Assembly: GCF_000153805.1 (NCBI RefSeq)
Contig: NZ_DS022298.1
Span: forward strand, 2,112,827 to 2,176,826
Origin: Synechococcus sp. BL107
GTDB taxonomy: Bacteria; Cyanobacteriota; Cyanobacteriia; PCC-6307; Cyanobiaceae
Length of the DNA stretch: 64,000 nt
Direction: 5' to 3'
Part shown: positions 16,075 through 28,668 of the stretch, piece after piece
How positions within the stretch are numbered: position 1 is the first letter of the stretch
Layout: each line of letters starts with the position of its first letter
The notes under the pieces: model-generated
Told to the model about the DNA's origin: nothing
What the model saw: only the letters and a program-made list of their open reading frames with translations
Database searches by the model: none
Program-made: the position numbers and the translations under genes

Positions 16075-17661
16075 ATGGGACACAGCGTGGGAGAAGAAAA
16101 GCTTCAACATTCAGCCGGCCGTGGGGGGACCCTGGCCATTGATTTGGGAAGCACCACAACAGTGGTGGCCTTTCAATCGCCAGATACTCCAACAGCACAG
16201 CTGGTGGAGCTTTCTCCGATTAGCCGACGCCCAGGAGAAGTGCCAAGCCTGGTCTGGGATAACGGCGAGCAGCCCTTGATAGGCCATCAGGTGATCGAGG
16301 CAAAGCTCATTGACTCCAATGATTCAAGGCTTCACCGGGATTTCAAACGTCTGATCGGAACAAAGAACACCCCGGAACACAACCGCGCCTGCTGGGCAGG
16401 ACAACAGCTACTGCGAGACATCTGGCAAAGGCTCCCCCACGGCCTCAACATCGAGCGGCTTGTGCTTTCGGCTCCGGTGGAGAGCTACCGCACCTACCGA
16501 AGCTGGCTCGTGGAAGCGAGTGATGCCCTTCCCGTCAAAGAAATTGCCCTAGTTGATGAGCCCACAGCCGCCGCATTGGGCGCTGGTTTACCGCCAGGCT
16601 CGCGGATGTTGGTCGTGGATCTTGGTGGCAGCACCCTCGATCTGGCGCTGGTGTCCCTGGAAGGCGGCGAAGGCAAAGCCGCTCCGATCGCCCAGCTCTT
16701 GCGGCTGGGTGGACGGAGCCTTGGGGGTAAGAGCGGCCAAAAACTACGCACAGCGAAGGTGCTCGGAAAGTCGGGGCTGCGGGTAGGTGGTCGTGATGTC
16801 GATCGTTGGATCGTGGATGCTTGCTGCCCAAATCAGCCGGTGACCTCATCGTTACTCAACGCTGCAGAGCGTCTGAAATGTCGTCTCAGCAGCAGTGACG
16901 TGACCGATCGAGACCAGTTGCTGGAGATCACAGCGGACGAGCAACAACTCAGCCTTCGCCTGTCTCGCCGGGAGCTCGATCGACTCCTCGAACAGCACGG
17001 CTTCGACACAGTTCTGGCAGAACTCATGGAAACCACCCTCGCTGGAGGACGACGAAACAACTGCCACCTCGAGGATCTTGAGGGTGTCGTGGCGGTTGGT
17101 GGCGGAGCCCAACTGCCTTGGCTGCGCCGATGGCTGGCCGAGAACACGGCCCCAGCCCCTTTACTCACCCCACCACCGGTTGAGGCAGTAGCGCTCGGGG
17201 CACTCAAGCTCACCCCTGGAGTCTCAATTCGAGATGTCTTGAAAAACGGTGTCTCGGTCCGAACCTGGGATCAACGCACCAATCGACATCACTGGCATCC
17301 CCTTTTCGTCGCTGGCCAGCCTTGGCCCAGCCAAGACCCCCTCGAACTGATTCTTGCCGCCAGTCGGACTGGACAACGCAGCATTGAACTGGTCTTAGCC
17401 GAGCCCTTAACCCAAGGCAGACACAATGTTGTATTCGTGAATGGATTGCCGACTGTGCGGGAGATCGAGACCAGTGAGAGCGACCATCAACCCTGGCCGA
17501 ACGATCCCCTGGTCTTACCCCTTTCTCCACCTGGCGAAGTCGGACAAGACTGTCTCCATCTGCAATGGTCGATCGATGCCGATGCGCAGTTGCAGCTCAT
17601 CGTCCGCGATCTTCGATCTGAAGAGCAACACCCCACCATGACCCTGGGCACGGTCCGATAG
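16075..17661 (+). CDS. Hsp70-like ATPase lacking a canonical C-terminal lid
   Basis: The 528-residue protein has the actin-like ATPase motifs of Hsp70: phosphate-1 AIDLGSTTTVVAF (residues 21-33), DEPTAAALGAG, phosphate-2 LVVDLGGSTLDLAL and the adenosine motif VVAVGGGAQLPWL. The nucleotide-binding domain extends to about residue 385, followed by about 140 residues that may form a shortened substrate-binding beta domain. The helical lid and the EEVD-type tail of DnaK are absent. It is therefore probably a specialised Hsp70 relative rather than the main DnaK. A membrane-anchored protein of unknown function follows 75 nt downstream and may be a partner. Confidence 0.88.
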   Translation: MGHSVGEEKLQHSAGRGGTLAIDLGSTTTVVAFQSPDTPTAQLVELSPISRRPGEVPSLVWDNGEQPLIGHQVIEAKLIDSNDSRLHRDFKRLIGTKNTPEHNRACWAGQQLLRDIWQRLPHGLNIERLVLSAPVESYRTYRSWLVEASDALPVKEIALVDEPTAAALGAGLPPGSRMLVVDLGGSTLDLALVSLEGGEGKAAPIAQLLRLGGRSLGGKSGQKLRTAKVLGKSGLRVGGRDVDRWIVDACCPNQPVTSSLLNAAERLKCRLSSSDVTDRDQLLEITADEQQLSLRLSRRELDRLLEQHGFDTVLAELMETTLAGGRRNNCHLEDLEGVVAVGGGAQLPWLRRWLAENTAPAPLLTPPPVEAVALGALKLTPGVSIRDVLKNGVSVRTWDQRTNRHHWHPLFVAGQPWPSQDPLELILAASRTGQRSIELVLAEPLTQGRHNVVFVNGLPTVREIETSESDHQPWPNDPLVLPLSPPGEVGQDCLHLQWSIDADAQLQLIVRDLRSEEQHPTMTLGTVR

Positions 17662-17736
17662 GACGTCCGTCCACAGATCCTTGGTGGACAGAGCAAGGCT
17701 CCATAGAACACATCTACCGAATTCACCAAAATTTCT

Positions 17737-18579
17737 TTGGCGGTGCAACGCCACCTGCTTCAGCTTTGGGTCCTGGCCACCCTGGGCATGGTGCTCGCTA
17801 TTGCGGGGGGAGCGTTCTGGTGGGAAAAACAGTTACCGGCACAACTCCGCAATGCCATTGCAAACCAGGATTACAAGGGTTGCATTCGCGCAAGCGATCA
17901 GTTGGCCGCCTTGCAATGGCTGGGACAACGCGCGCCAGCCGAGCTGGCACTGTGTCGGCAGCGCCATGCTGAGCAGTTATGGGCGCAAGGGGCCTCGAGC
18001 CAAGCGCTCGACCTTCAATACAAACTTGTGGTGTCTGCACAGGGAGATCTCGACAACCACCGAGCCACCCTCAACCAATGGCAGCAGGTGATACGAGAGC
18101 GATCGATTCGATTATTCCGCCAAGGTCAGTTGGAGCAATCCCTGACGCTGCTTCAACCACTCGAACTCCAACAGCGAGAATCCATCCGCGATCTTCGAAA
18201 CACATTTCAAGAGATCTGGAACCGCAACAGCGTCGAACACACACGCCTCGGACGCCTGGTGCAACAGGAACGATGGTGGGAAGCCCTCGACAGCTTGAAT
18301 CGCCTCGATCACCCCTGGTGGCAAGCCAAAGCTGAGGAGCAGAAGAAGCGCATCGAAATCGGTCTCGATGGTTTTGACAGCGGAACAGAGCACAACCAAC
18401 ACGCTGTCCAGTCATCCGATGTGATTTCCGGTCAAGAGCTCGACCGGGCGGTTCAGCATCAATTAAGACAAGCCGTCGAACCTTGGGACGCCTTCCAAGC
18501 CGGATGCCAAAGCCTGGGGGGGCAAGTCAAAGAAGACGGACCGGAAAGCGTTTGCCAACGGCCAACATCAAGACCATGA
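17737..18579 (+). CDS. membrane-anchored helical protein next to Hsp70-like gene
   Basis: The 280-residue product starts at TTG 17737 or GTG 17743. It has one N-terminal transmembrane segment (about residues 8-27, LWVLATLGMVLAIAGGAFWW), then an all-helical region rich in Gln, Leu, Arg and Ala (tandem helices as in TPR-like or coiled-coil proteins), then a less ordered Ser/Gly/Gln stretch. No enzyme motif is visible. Following the Hsp70-like gene on the same strand, it may be cotranscribed with it. Confidence 0.75.
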   Translation: MAVQRHLLQLWVLATLGMVLAIAGGAFWWEKQLPAQLRNAIANQDYKGCIRASDQLAALQWLGQRAPAELALCRQRHAEQLWAQGASSQALDLQYKLVVSAQGDLDNHRATLNQWQQVIRERSIRLFRQGQLEQSLTLLQPLELQQRESIRDLRNTFQEIWNRNSVEHTRLGRLVQQERWWEALDSLNRLDHPWWQAKAEEQKKRIEIGLDGFDSGTEHNQHAVQSSDVISGQELDRAVQHQLRQAVEPWDAFQAGCQSLGGQVKEDGPESVCQRPTSRP

Positions 18580-18608
18580 CAAAATGATCGCGAGATTGAC
18601 TTAATGCG

Positions 18609-18830
18609 ATGCAGACGGGTGACAAGGTGCAGGTCAACACGTCTGTTGTTGTGTTCAACCACCCCGAGCATCGCGGCGAAGCCTTCGACATGCAGGGTCA
18701 AAACGGTGAGATCGTGACCGTGCTGAATGACTGGAAAGGCCGCACGATTAGCCCCACCCTTCCCGTCATCGTTGCGTTTGGTCGATATAAAGCCCATTTC
18801 AACGCTGAGGAACTCACTTCGGCGGGATAG
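18609..18830 (+). CDS. ftrV: ferredoxin-thioredoxin reductase variable chain
   Basis: The 73-residue product has the FtrV fold pattern: MQTGDKVQVNTSVVVFNHPE, then the GQNGEIVTVLNDWKGRTISP beta segment and IVAFGRYKAHFNAEEL at the end. FtrV pairs with the catalytic chain FtrC (not in this window) to pass electrons from ferredoxin to thioredoxin. It overlaps the convergent pyrR gene by 17 nt at the 3' ends. Confidence 0.95.
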   Translation: MQTGDKVQVNTSVVVFNHPEHRGEAFDMQGQNGEIVTVLNDWKGRTISPTLPVIVAFGRYKAHFNAEELTSAG

Positions 18831-19365
18831 AGCGCTTCAAGAAGACCCCCTCTTCCCCGTCAACATCCCGCAAACGGAGCTCAATCGTTTCGCTACGCCT
18901 TGAAGGAACGGTGCGGCCACAGAAGTCCGGCTGAATCGGCAACTCCCTGTGCCCACGGTCCACCATCACAAGCAACATCACGCGCTGGGCTCGACCCCAG
19001 CCATGAAGCGCCTCCAGGGCTGCGCGCACCGTACGGCCTGTGAAAATCACATCGTCCACCAACAACACCTGCCGATCTTCCAAGTTGCAGGGGAGAGTGG
19101 TGGTTTGGGCCAAGCGTGTACCGATCCGCTCGAGATCATCTCGATGAAAGGTTGGGTCGATCGATCCTTGAGCAATGGGGTGACCACACATCCGCTCCAA
19201 TTCTCTGGCCAACACACGGGATAACTCCACGCCTCGTGTGGGGATACCAAGCAACATCAAGCGACGACTGTCATCCACTTGTTCCAACACCTGCGTTGCC
19301 AATCGGACCAAGGTTCGCCCCAGCTCACGGTCAGAGAGAATTTCAACCCTGTCTTGGTCGGCCAT
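18814..19365 (-). CDS. pyrR: PyrR-type uracil phosphoribosyltransferase/regulator
   Basis: The 183-residue product has the phosphoribosyltransferase PRPP loop VLLVDDVIFTGRTVRAAL (about residues 99-116), IPTRGVELSRVLARELE and a VMLLVMVDRGHRELP segment. PyrR proteins bind pyr mRNA and/or act as uracil phosphoribosyltransferase. No pyr operon leader is next to it here, so its regulatory targets cannot be told. It is divergent from gpmI by 108 nt and convergent with ftrV, overlapping it by 17 nt. Confidence 0.93.
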   Translation of the reverse strand: MADQDRVEILSDRELGRTLVRLATQVLEQVDDSRRLMLLGIPTRGVELSRVLARELERMCGHPIAQGSIDPTFHRDDLERIGTRLAQTTTLPCNLEDRQVLLVDDVIFTGRTVRAALEALHGWGRAQRVMLLVMVDRGHRELPIQPDFCGRTVPSRRSETIELRLRDVDGEEGVFLKRSIPPK

Positions 19366-19473
19366 AGAAGCGAAGAATGTGGTGTTGAGGTCAAACGACG
19401 AGTTGTGGCTGGTCGGAGAGTTAGGTTGACTTTGGAAAAGTCCTTCAGAAGCGACGGTCGCGGGTGAACGAAC

Positions 19474-21105
19474 GTGGACAGCAGCACTTCCAACGGTTCA
19501 GCACGCACCGGATCCATTGCTCCGGTGGTTCTCACCATTCTTGATGGCTGGGGGCATCGAGACGAACAAGAAAACAATGCCATTCGACAAGGAGATACTC
19601 CTGTAATGGAGGCCCTTTGGCATGCCTATCCCCACACTTTGATCCAAGCCAGTGGATCTCATGTGGGACTCCCAGATCAACAAATGGGAAATTCCGAAGT
19701 TGGTCACCTCACCATTGGTGCTGGACGCATTATTCGTCAGGAACTGGTTCGCATCAGCGAGACGGTGCGCAATGATCAGCTCAAAAACACCCCAGAGCTG
19801 CAAAACCTTGCCAAACGGGTGAAGGCTGCTGGGAGCACACTCCACCTACTCGGATTGTGTTCCGACGGAGGGGTCCATAGCCATGTCAACCACCTCTGTG
19901 GTGTGATCCGCTGGGCAGCAGAAGCCGGTATTACCAAGGTTGCAGTTCATGTCATCACCGATGGACGTGACACCCCAACCAAGAGTGCACCGGGCTACGT
20001 CAAAGCTGTCCAGGACTGCATTCAATCCACTGGCGTCGGCACAATTGCCAGCCTATGCGGTCGTTATTGGGCGATGGACCGAGACCAACGCTGGGAACGA
20101 ACAGACAAGGCTTACAGGCTCTACACCGATCCCAGCATCGACGTGGATCAGCGCCAACCCGAAGACATCCTCACCGACAGTTACGGGGACGGGATCACCG
20201 ATGAATTCCTCGAACCAGTTCGTCTTCAAAACACCGTGATGCAGGACGGCGATGCCCTGCTGATGTTCAATTTCCGACCCGACCGTGCCCGTCAAATCAT
20301 TCAGGCCCTAATTTTAAAGGATTTTGACGGCTTTGATCGGGAACACACTCCGGCACTGGATATTCTGACCTTCACTCAGCTCGAACAAAACCTGCCGGTT
20401 TCCGTGGCCTTCCCCCCAGAACCTCTCAACAATCTTTTGGGGCAAGTTGTTTCTGAAGCGGGATTGCTTCAATACAGAACGGCAGAAACAGAGAAATACC
20501 CGCACGTCACTTATTTCATGAATGGAGGAATCGAACAGCCCTTGCAGGGAGAAGAGCGTCATCTCGTTCCATCCCCCCGTGTCGCAACCTACGACCTGTC
20601 TCCTGCCATGTCGGCGGATGAACTCACCACAAGTTGCATCAAGGCCATTGAAACGAGGAAGTACGCCTTAATCGTGATCAACTACGCCAATCCCGACATG
20701 GTGGGACATACGGGGATGATGGACGCAGCCAAAGAGGCGATCCAAACCGTCGACACCTGCATTGGTCGTTTACTCAATGCGATCGGCCGAGAAGGAGGAA
20801 GCATGTTGATCACAGCCGATCATGGCAATGCGGAATTAATGCAAGGAACCGACGGTCAGGCCTGGACTGCCCACACCACCAACCCTGTACCGGTCATCCT
20901 GGTGGAAGGAGAGCAACGCAAAATCCCCGGCCACGGGAATGGGATTACGCTTCGTGATAACGGCGGACTAGCCGATATCGCCCCAACGCTTCTGCAGATT
21001 CTCGATCTACCGCAACCGAGTGCCATGACAGGGAACAGTTTAATTGCTCCCATGTCGAACATCGATCCCTCTCCTCTGTCTGCCCGTCTACCCCAACCCG
21101 TCTGA
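19474..21105 (+). CDS. gpmI: 2,3-bisphosphoglycerate-independent phosphoglycerate mutase
   Basis: The 543-residue enzyme interconverts 3- and 2-phosphoglycerate. It starts at GTG 19474. Metal and catalytic motifs are present: LDGWG (Asp24), the serine nucleophile in GNSEVGHL (Ser73), [23 protein letters not shown] and ADHGNAELM. The length is normal for the alkaline-phosphatase-superfamily GpmI. Its stop overlaps secG by 1 nt, so secG is translated right after it. Confidence 0.96.
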   Translation: MDSSTSNGSARTGSIAPVVLTILDGWGHRDEQENNAIRQGDTPVMEALWHAYPHTLIQASGSHVGLPDQQMGNSEVGHLTIGAGRIIRQELVRISETVRNDQLKNTPELQNLAKRVKAAGSTLHLLGLCSDGGVHSHVNHLCGVIRWAAEAGITKVAVHVITDGRDTPTKSAPGYVKAVQDCIQSTGVGTIASLCGRYWAMDRDQRWERTDKAYRLYTDPSIDVDQRQPEDILTDSYGDGITDEFLEPVRLQNTVMQDGDALLMFNFRPDRARQIIQALILKDFDGFDREHTPALDILTFTQLEQNLPVSVAFPPEPLNNLLGQVVSEAGLLQYRTAETEKYPHVTYFMNGGIEQPLQGEERHLVPSPRVATYDLSPAMSADELTTSCIKAIETRKYALIVINYANPDMVGHTGMMDAAKEAIQTVDTCIGRLLNAIGREGGSMLITADHGNAELMQGTDGQAWTAHTTNPVPVILVEGEQRKIPGHGNGITLRDNGGLADIAPTLLQILDLPQPSAMTGNSLIAPMSNIDPSPLSARLPQPV

Positions 21106-21338
21106 TGATGCTCAACTCAATCCTGTCTTGGACGTGGATCGGCAGCGGTGTGCTGCTTATCGTTTTAGTGCTTCTACACAGTCCAAAAGGTGATGGCATG
21201 GGGGGACTCGCCGCCAGTGGAAGCTCAATGTTCAGCAGTGCGAGTAGTGCAGAAGCCACTCTGAACAGATTTACCTGGACCTGCCTAGCCATCTTTTTAA
21301 GCCTGGCGGTGATCCTGAGTGCTGGATGGTTGAACTAA
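21105..21338 (+). CDS. secG: preprotein translocase subunit SecG
   Basis: The 77-residue product has two transmembrane helices (about residues 7-24 and 57-74) separated by a Gly/Ser-rich loop with GMGGLAASGSSMFSSASS, the SecG pattern. It is the accessory subunit of the SecYEG channel. The start ATG overlaps the gpmI stop, giving a gpmI-secG operon. No clear terminator is visible before the AT-rich stretch that follows. Confidence 0.93.
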   Translation: MMLNSILSWTWIGSGVLLIVLVLLHSPKGDGMGGLAASGSSMFSSASSAEATLNRFTWTCLAIFLSLAVILSAGWLN

Positions 21339-21931
21339 ACAAATTTGCGCCAAGAGGCTTATATTTTAGAGCTCAAATTACGCATAAATTTCAGTCCTGC
21401 GATTGAATACTCTATATTCACTGTATTGCAATCTTCAGCATATTTAACAAGATCAATCAACAATAATTCCGATTACCAAAGAAGAGAAGACCCATTCGTC
21501 TGATGGCTGGATGCAATTAAGTCGATCCACTCTCTTCGCCAAACCATGACAGACGAAATTGATATAAGTAGCTGAAAATAATGGCAACACTCTCCAGGAA
21601 GAGGCATAGCCAAAATATATTGCCCATATATAAATTACAAGAGTTCCGCTACAGAGCATGCTCTGACAACGATGATACTAAAAGTAGGCAAATGCCCACC
21701 ATTTCATATACTCTTAGCAGCACTTAATCCGAGACAAATAGCTTTATAGAAATCAACCAAATTACACAAGCCACAATCAAACACCTAAGCGAGAAGCCAG
21801 AACAAAAGCTTGAGGCACGAACACCTCTAAGTTCTAATACGAATAGTCAATCCATACGATCTGGGAATAATTTAGAAACTCAATTTAAGAACTGATATAA
21901 GCAAAATAACAACTATATATAAAGCCTAGGA
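21339..21931. other. 593-nt AT-rich stretch without a convincing gene
   Basis: The base composition changes sharply to AT-rich after secG. The longest ORF is 68 codons on the minus strand (21453-21659), hydrophobic at its N-terminus and without a recognised family. No tRNA, insertion sequence ends or terminal repeats were identified. It begins the block that carries the sulfotransferase-like and unknown genes. Confidence 0.5.
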
Positions 21932-23161
21932 TTGAGGACTCGCAATGCAAACCACCAATCTCTTGCCAATGCTAAAATTGATGATCCAGTCCAGAGGGAA
22001 GTGCAAAAAATAAAGCTATTCCTACACATTGGCCACGGAAAAACTGGCACCTCCGCTATCCAGTCATCACTGGCCATCGCTTCAGATGAATTATCCAAGA
22101 AAGGGATTAGCTACCCAATACAGCAGTCTCTCCGCGAACAAGCTTCTCAACTGGAAATCACTTCCGGCAATTGGCAGCCCAGCCCAGAGTCAAGCCTGAC
22201 CAAGCAATTGCTGGAAATTTCGAAGACCAATCAAAGATATTCGAGCATCGTTTTAAGCTCAGAATCTCTTTTCTGGCACGTTCCGGAACTTATTCAAAAC
22301 AAAAGCTTATGGGAAAATCATATCGATATGCACATCATTCTGGCAGTACGAGAGATTGAAGAGATGCTCTCTTCCGAATACCAACAACGCGTTAAGCGAC
22401 ATGGGGACTCCGTGCCACTGAACCAATTTCTTCGAGCCAGACATTTCATATCATCACACCACGAGAAAGCCTCCGAAATCATTGAGATGATGTCTCGTTC
22501 GAACATCTCAAATACAATTATTAATTATTCAAAGCATAAACGTGACATCTCACAATTATTTTTCAGACTCATAGGCGCAGAAAAAATCTATCCTGCAGAT
22601 CGAATGAATGGAGCAATTATCAATAGAAGTCTTAGCCACAAAGAACTTGAGACTCTTGTCACTATTAATGCTCTCTATTACAACAAGTTCCCATGGATCA
22701 GCACAAGAATTTCAGATGCATTAATTAGACATCAACCCAAGCTGGGATCACAACAATGCGAAATTGACGAGCAGAATCTTGATAAAGTATATGAAAAGAA
22801 CAATGGCTATCTTCAAATCATCAATGCACGTCTCGATCCAACCGAACAGCTCACATCACTCACAACATTCAGTCACAAAGTAATACAAGACAATTCACCA
22901 GAAAAAATCAACCAAATTCGCGAAGATGAGTGCATATCTATGCGTCTCATCGGAGATACACTGCTAAAGGTATTGACCAAAAAGTCACAGCAAAAGCTCT
23001 CGAACGATACTGTTGATGCAATCATAAAATTGAGCCAATCTGGAAAAGTATCGAAGACAACAGAGGTTGAGCTCTTGGCACTTGCAAAGGAGAACCGACC
23101 ACAAGGACAAAAGCTAGCAAGACTACTGGAACGTGCTAAGACAGAATTATCAAATACTTAA
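21932..23161 (+). CDS. sulfotransferase-like P-loop protein
   Basis: The product has up to 409 residues. An N-terminal FLHIGHGKTGTSAIQSSL (residues 31-48) is the PAPS-binding 5'-phosphosulfate loop pattern of sulfotransferases. A later IVLSSESLFWH and IILAVREIEEMLSSEYQQ fit the 3'-phosphate-binding strand-helix. The rest is Lys-, Ile- and Ser-rich. The start is uncertain: the frame has no ATG before the P-loop, so TTG 21932 or GTG near 22001 must be used. The AT-rich codon use differs from the flanking genes. The acceptor of any sulfate transfer is unknown, though cell-surface polysaccharide is a common one for such genes. Confidence 0.65.
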   Translation: MRTRNANHQSLANAKIDDPVQREVQKIKLFLHIGHGKTGTSAIQSSLAIASDELSKKGISYPIQQSLREQASQLEITSGNWQPSPESSLTKQLLEISKTNQRYSSIVLSSESLFWHVPELIQNKSLWENHIDMHIILAVREIEEMLSSEYQQRVKRHGDSVPLNQFLRARHFISSHHEKASEIIEMMSRSNISNTIINYSKHKRDISQLFFRLIGAEKIYPADRMNGAIINRSLSHKELETLVTINALYYNKFPWISTRISDALIRHQPKLGSQQCEIDEQNLDKVYEKNNGYLQIINARLDPTEQLTSLTTFSHKVIQDNSPEKINQIREDECISMRLIGDTLLKVLTKKSQQKLSNDTVDAIIKLSQSGKVSKTTEVELLALAKENRPQGQKLARLLERAKTELSNT

Positions 23162-23275
23162 TCGTCAGTAGATTTTATTTGTCAACATTAGCCGTTTTCA
23201 CTGTCATCTAAAGCAGCCCCTATATAAATTCTAAATCCAACAATTATCCGCATATAGAGAAATCAAGCATCATGC

Positions 23276-24715
23276 ATGTATAATCATACTACAAGGGTTA
23301 TAGAGAACAAGATGGAAGAAAATTTTGAGCGAGAAACGGTGATAAAAAACAAAATTCATATTCCACGAAAACTACCAAGTTCTCTGGTTCGAAAAACCCG
23401 CAGTCCATTTTGGAAAAAACTAATTAAGTCGATAGAAAAGAAAGAAGCAGAAACAACCCTCGAAATAGTTAAAACAATTGACAAGCAAAAAAAATTTTTA
23501 TTTCTCCCTCATCCGTTCTTAGAGGCTATAGATACATTTGCAGCAAAAAGCATACGTCAAGGGATGTGCAACTTTATTTTTTTCTATGATTCAAGCGGCC
23601 AAAATCAATGGATTTTATGTCAATGTACTTCATTCGTTGATGCTATTTTTTCGTCAACATATTCAGGCAAACACAAATCTTCGGTCAATGACGAGTTACT
23701 GCTCGCTGCAATCAAGCGAGTCTTTAAAGCTGAAGACAAGGCCGATGCGAAACAATGCGGGATTGAGAAAGCGATATTTTCCGGCTACCTGCTAGACCAA
23801 ACAAGACCTTATCACCACTTCTACGATCAACTCAAGTGGCTAATACATTTACAAACCAAAAAGCCAATAGTTAGTGACAAATCTTTTTTCGCCCCAAAAT
23901 ACTATAAAAGGAATCCATCTTTCTCCAAAAATTATCCTACATTTTCTATGTTTCCATTGGTTATTGGATCGAATCAATTGGGGATAAAACTTGATAAATA
24001 TTCAGATCAGATGGAAAAAATAGTCTATAAAGACAGCTTAAAAGACCTGTATGGTGGAATCATTAATTATCGATGGAATCAAGCCATCCGCACACTCAAA
24101 CAATTACCGGCAAAAAATAAAACTCTTACACTTTGGTTTGGCATTTCTGGGCAAAAAAGAATATGGGTTGAGCAGGAAGATTTTCTACCGGCTCTCGTCC
24201 AACAACTAAAACCATGGTTCGATTCATTTGTCTTTTTTATTGATGGCTATACACAATACGAATGCACCACTAATGATCATCCCATTAAGGGGATGAAACA
24301 AACCGGGATCAGTCAGGATCTTGAAATTGTCAATTCCATAAGGCAAAAATTATTGCCTTTTTCAAATACGCACATCGTAAATCTTGTTGGGCAAACTTAT
24401 CGAAAAAAAATCCAACAATGTCAGTCCGTTGACTTTTTCATCGCAAATGCTGGAGCAGGTCAGTTAACTCCTCATCGCTTTTGCAAAAAGCCAGGCATCT
24501 TGCATTCTAATGAAAAGCATTGTGTTTTTTCGATGGGAATTAACAATACAACCGTAAAGCTAGTCAACAAATCGCTCGTCAATGATGTTGGCAACCTATT
24601 TACAAAGGGCAAAAATATAGAAGCAAAGCCAGCAGGCCTTGGATTCATCAGCTACAGCATAGACGTGCAAGTCATTATCAACATGACTGCAGACATGTTG
24701 AAGCTGAAGAAATAA
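23276..24715 (+). CDS. 479-residue protein of unknown function in AT-rich block
   Basis: The product is basic and Lys/Ile/Phe-rich with no signal peptide or clear membrane segments. A segment near residue 391, FFIANAGAGQLTPHRF followed by CKKPGI, faintly resembles the C-terminal GAG motif of GT61-like glycosyltransferases; this is only a weak resemblance. A segment near residue 285 reads LTLWFGISGQKRIWVEQEDF. ATG 23276 and ATG 23312 (MEENFERETVIKNK) are both possible starts. It follows the sulfotransferase-like gene by 114 nt and shares its AT-rich composition, so the two probably arrived together and may act on the same surface glycan (inference). Confidence 0.75.
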   Translation: MYNHTTRVIENKMEENFERETVIKNKIHIPRKLPSSLVRKTRSPFWKKLIKSIEKKEAETTLEIVKTIDKQKKFLFLPHPFLEAIDTFAAKSIRQGMCNFIFFYDSSGQNQWILCQCTSFVDAIFSSTYSGKHKSSVNDELLLAAIKRVFKAEDKADAKQCGIEKAIFSGYLLDQTRPYHHFYDQLKWLIHLQTKKPIVSDKSFFAPKYYKRNPSFSKNYPTFSMFPLVIGSNQLGIKLDKYSDQMEKIVYKDSLKDLYGGIINYRWNQAIRTLKQLPAKNKTLTLWFGISGQKRIWVEQEDFLPALVQQLKPWFDSFVFFIDGYTQYECTTNDHPIKGMKQTGISQDLEIVNSIRQKLLPFSNTHIVNLVGQTYRKKIQQCQSVDFFIANAGAGQLTPHRFCKKPGILHSNEKHCVFSMGINNTTVKLVNKSLVNDVGNLFTKGKNIEAKPAGLGFISYSIDVQVIINMTADMLKLKK

Positions 24716-24789
24716 TCGCAAAACCTATAATAACGAAAAGACAGCCTTAGCAAATTGGTTTAAATTAACCTTCCAATAAAAAATGACAT

Positions 24790-24820
24790 AAAAAACGGAG
24801 AAAGAAATACTTTCTCCGTT
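24790..24820 (-). terminator. terminator of groEL
   Basis: A perfect 11-bp stem AACGGAGAAAG/CTTTCTCCGTT (24794-24804 and 24810-24820) with a 5-nt loop is followed on the minus strand by a T-run (complement of A-run 24790-24795). It lies 46 nt past the groEL stop. On the plus strand it could also terminate the 479-residue gene. Confidence 0.9.
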
Positions 24821-24865
24821 ATAAAATTAGTGATTTAAGACCTTAATTTATAAAGGTCTAGAAAT

Positions 24866-26512
<1,647 letters not shown>

Positions 26513-26572
26513 CTAAAAAAATAGTGTTAATTGCAGCCAAGGGTTCAAAACCTCAGCGCGTCGTCAACCGAA

Positions 26573-26884
26573 TTAGTTAACGATTGCGAGGATGTCCTTT
26601 TCGGAAAGCAAGACGTACTCATCGCTGCCGAGCTTGATGTCGGTACCGGCGTACTTGCTGTACAGAACTTTGTCGCCAATACCAACCTCAGGTGACTGAC
26701 GGCTGCCGTCTTCATTGGACTTACCGGGGCCGACTTGAACGACCTCACCAACTTGAGGCTTTTCCTTGGCGGTATCGGGCAGAAGAATGCCACCGGCAGT
26801 TTTTTCTTCCGACTCAGAAACCTTGACGAAGACGCGGTCGCCAAGGGGTTTAACCGTGGAGACGCTGAGGGAAACAGCAGCCAT
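26573..26884 (-). CDS. groS: co-chaperonin GroES (10 kDa)
   Basis: The 103-residue product starts [20 protein letters not shown] at ATG 26884; the mobile-loop region [20 protein letters not shown] and the C-terminal [12 protein letters not shown] are typical. The frame is open upstream to 26992, but that region is promoter DNA. GroES caps GroEL. The operon is divergent from atpD with about 243 nt between starts. Confidence 0.96.
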   Translation of the reverse strand: MAAVSLSVSTVKPLGDRVFVKVSESEEKTAGGILLPDTAKEKPQVGEVVQVGPGKSNEDGSRQSPEVGIGDKVLYSKYAGTDIKLGSDEYVLLSEKDILAIVN

Positions 26885-26912
26885 GAGTTGTTGCAAAAGC
26901 AGGGACAAAGCA

Positions 26913-26948
26913 CTGAGGGACTCGCATAAACACGAGTTGGCACTCAGG
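26913..26948 (-). promoter_or_regulatory. inverted-repeat element upstream of groES
   Basis: ACTCG (26920-26924) and CGAGT (26933-26937) form an inverted repeat with an 8-nt spacer, flanked by a second pair CTGAG/CTCAG. It lies about 36 nt upstream of the groES start. The layout resembles CIRCE (TTAGCACTC-N9-GAGTGCTAA), the HrcA operator of groESL operons, but the match is degenerate. Confidence 0.35.
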
Positions 26949-27115
26949 GCCGTTGACTGCCAACGTATGCAAAGACACCCCCCACGCACCACAAGACGAC
27001 TGTGCGGGTGACCGAACAGAACGGACTTTTGCCTGCGGGCTGATCAGCCGCCACAGCGGTGGTATGGTTGCGCCGCTCTGAATGGGTCTCGAGCGCGCTG
27101 CGCCTGATCCCGTAA

Positions 27116-28591
<1,476 letters not shown>

Positions 28592-28668
28592 TTCACGATC
28601 GGGGGATGTGACTCACATCCCTTCTTACTTGCCCGTTTTCCTTTCTTCTTCCCTTCGAACCCAGGTTC

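Noticed and set aside
21453-21659. 68-codon minus ORF in the AT-rich lead-in
   Set aside because: Hydrophobic N-terminus but no ribosome-binding site or family; not separable from chance in AT-rich DNA.
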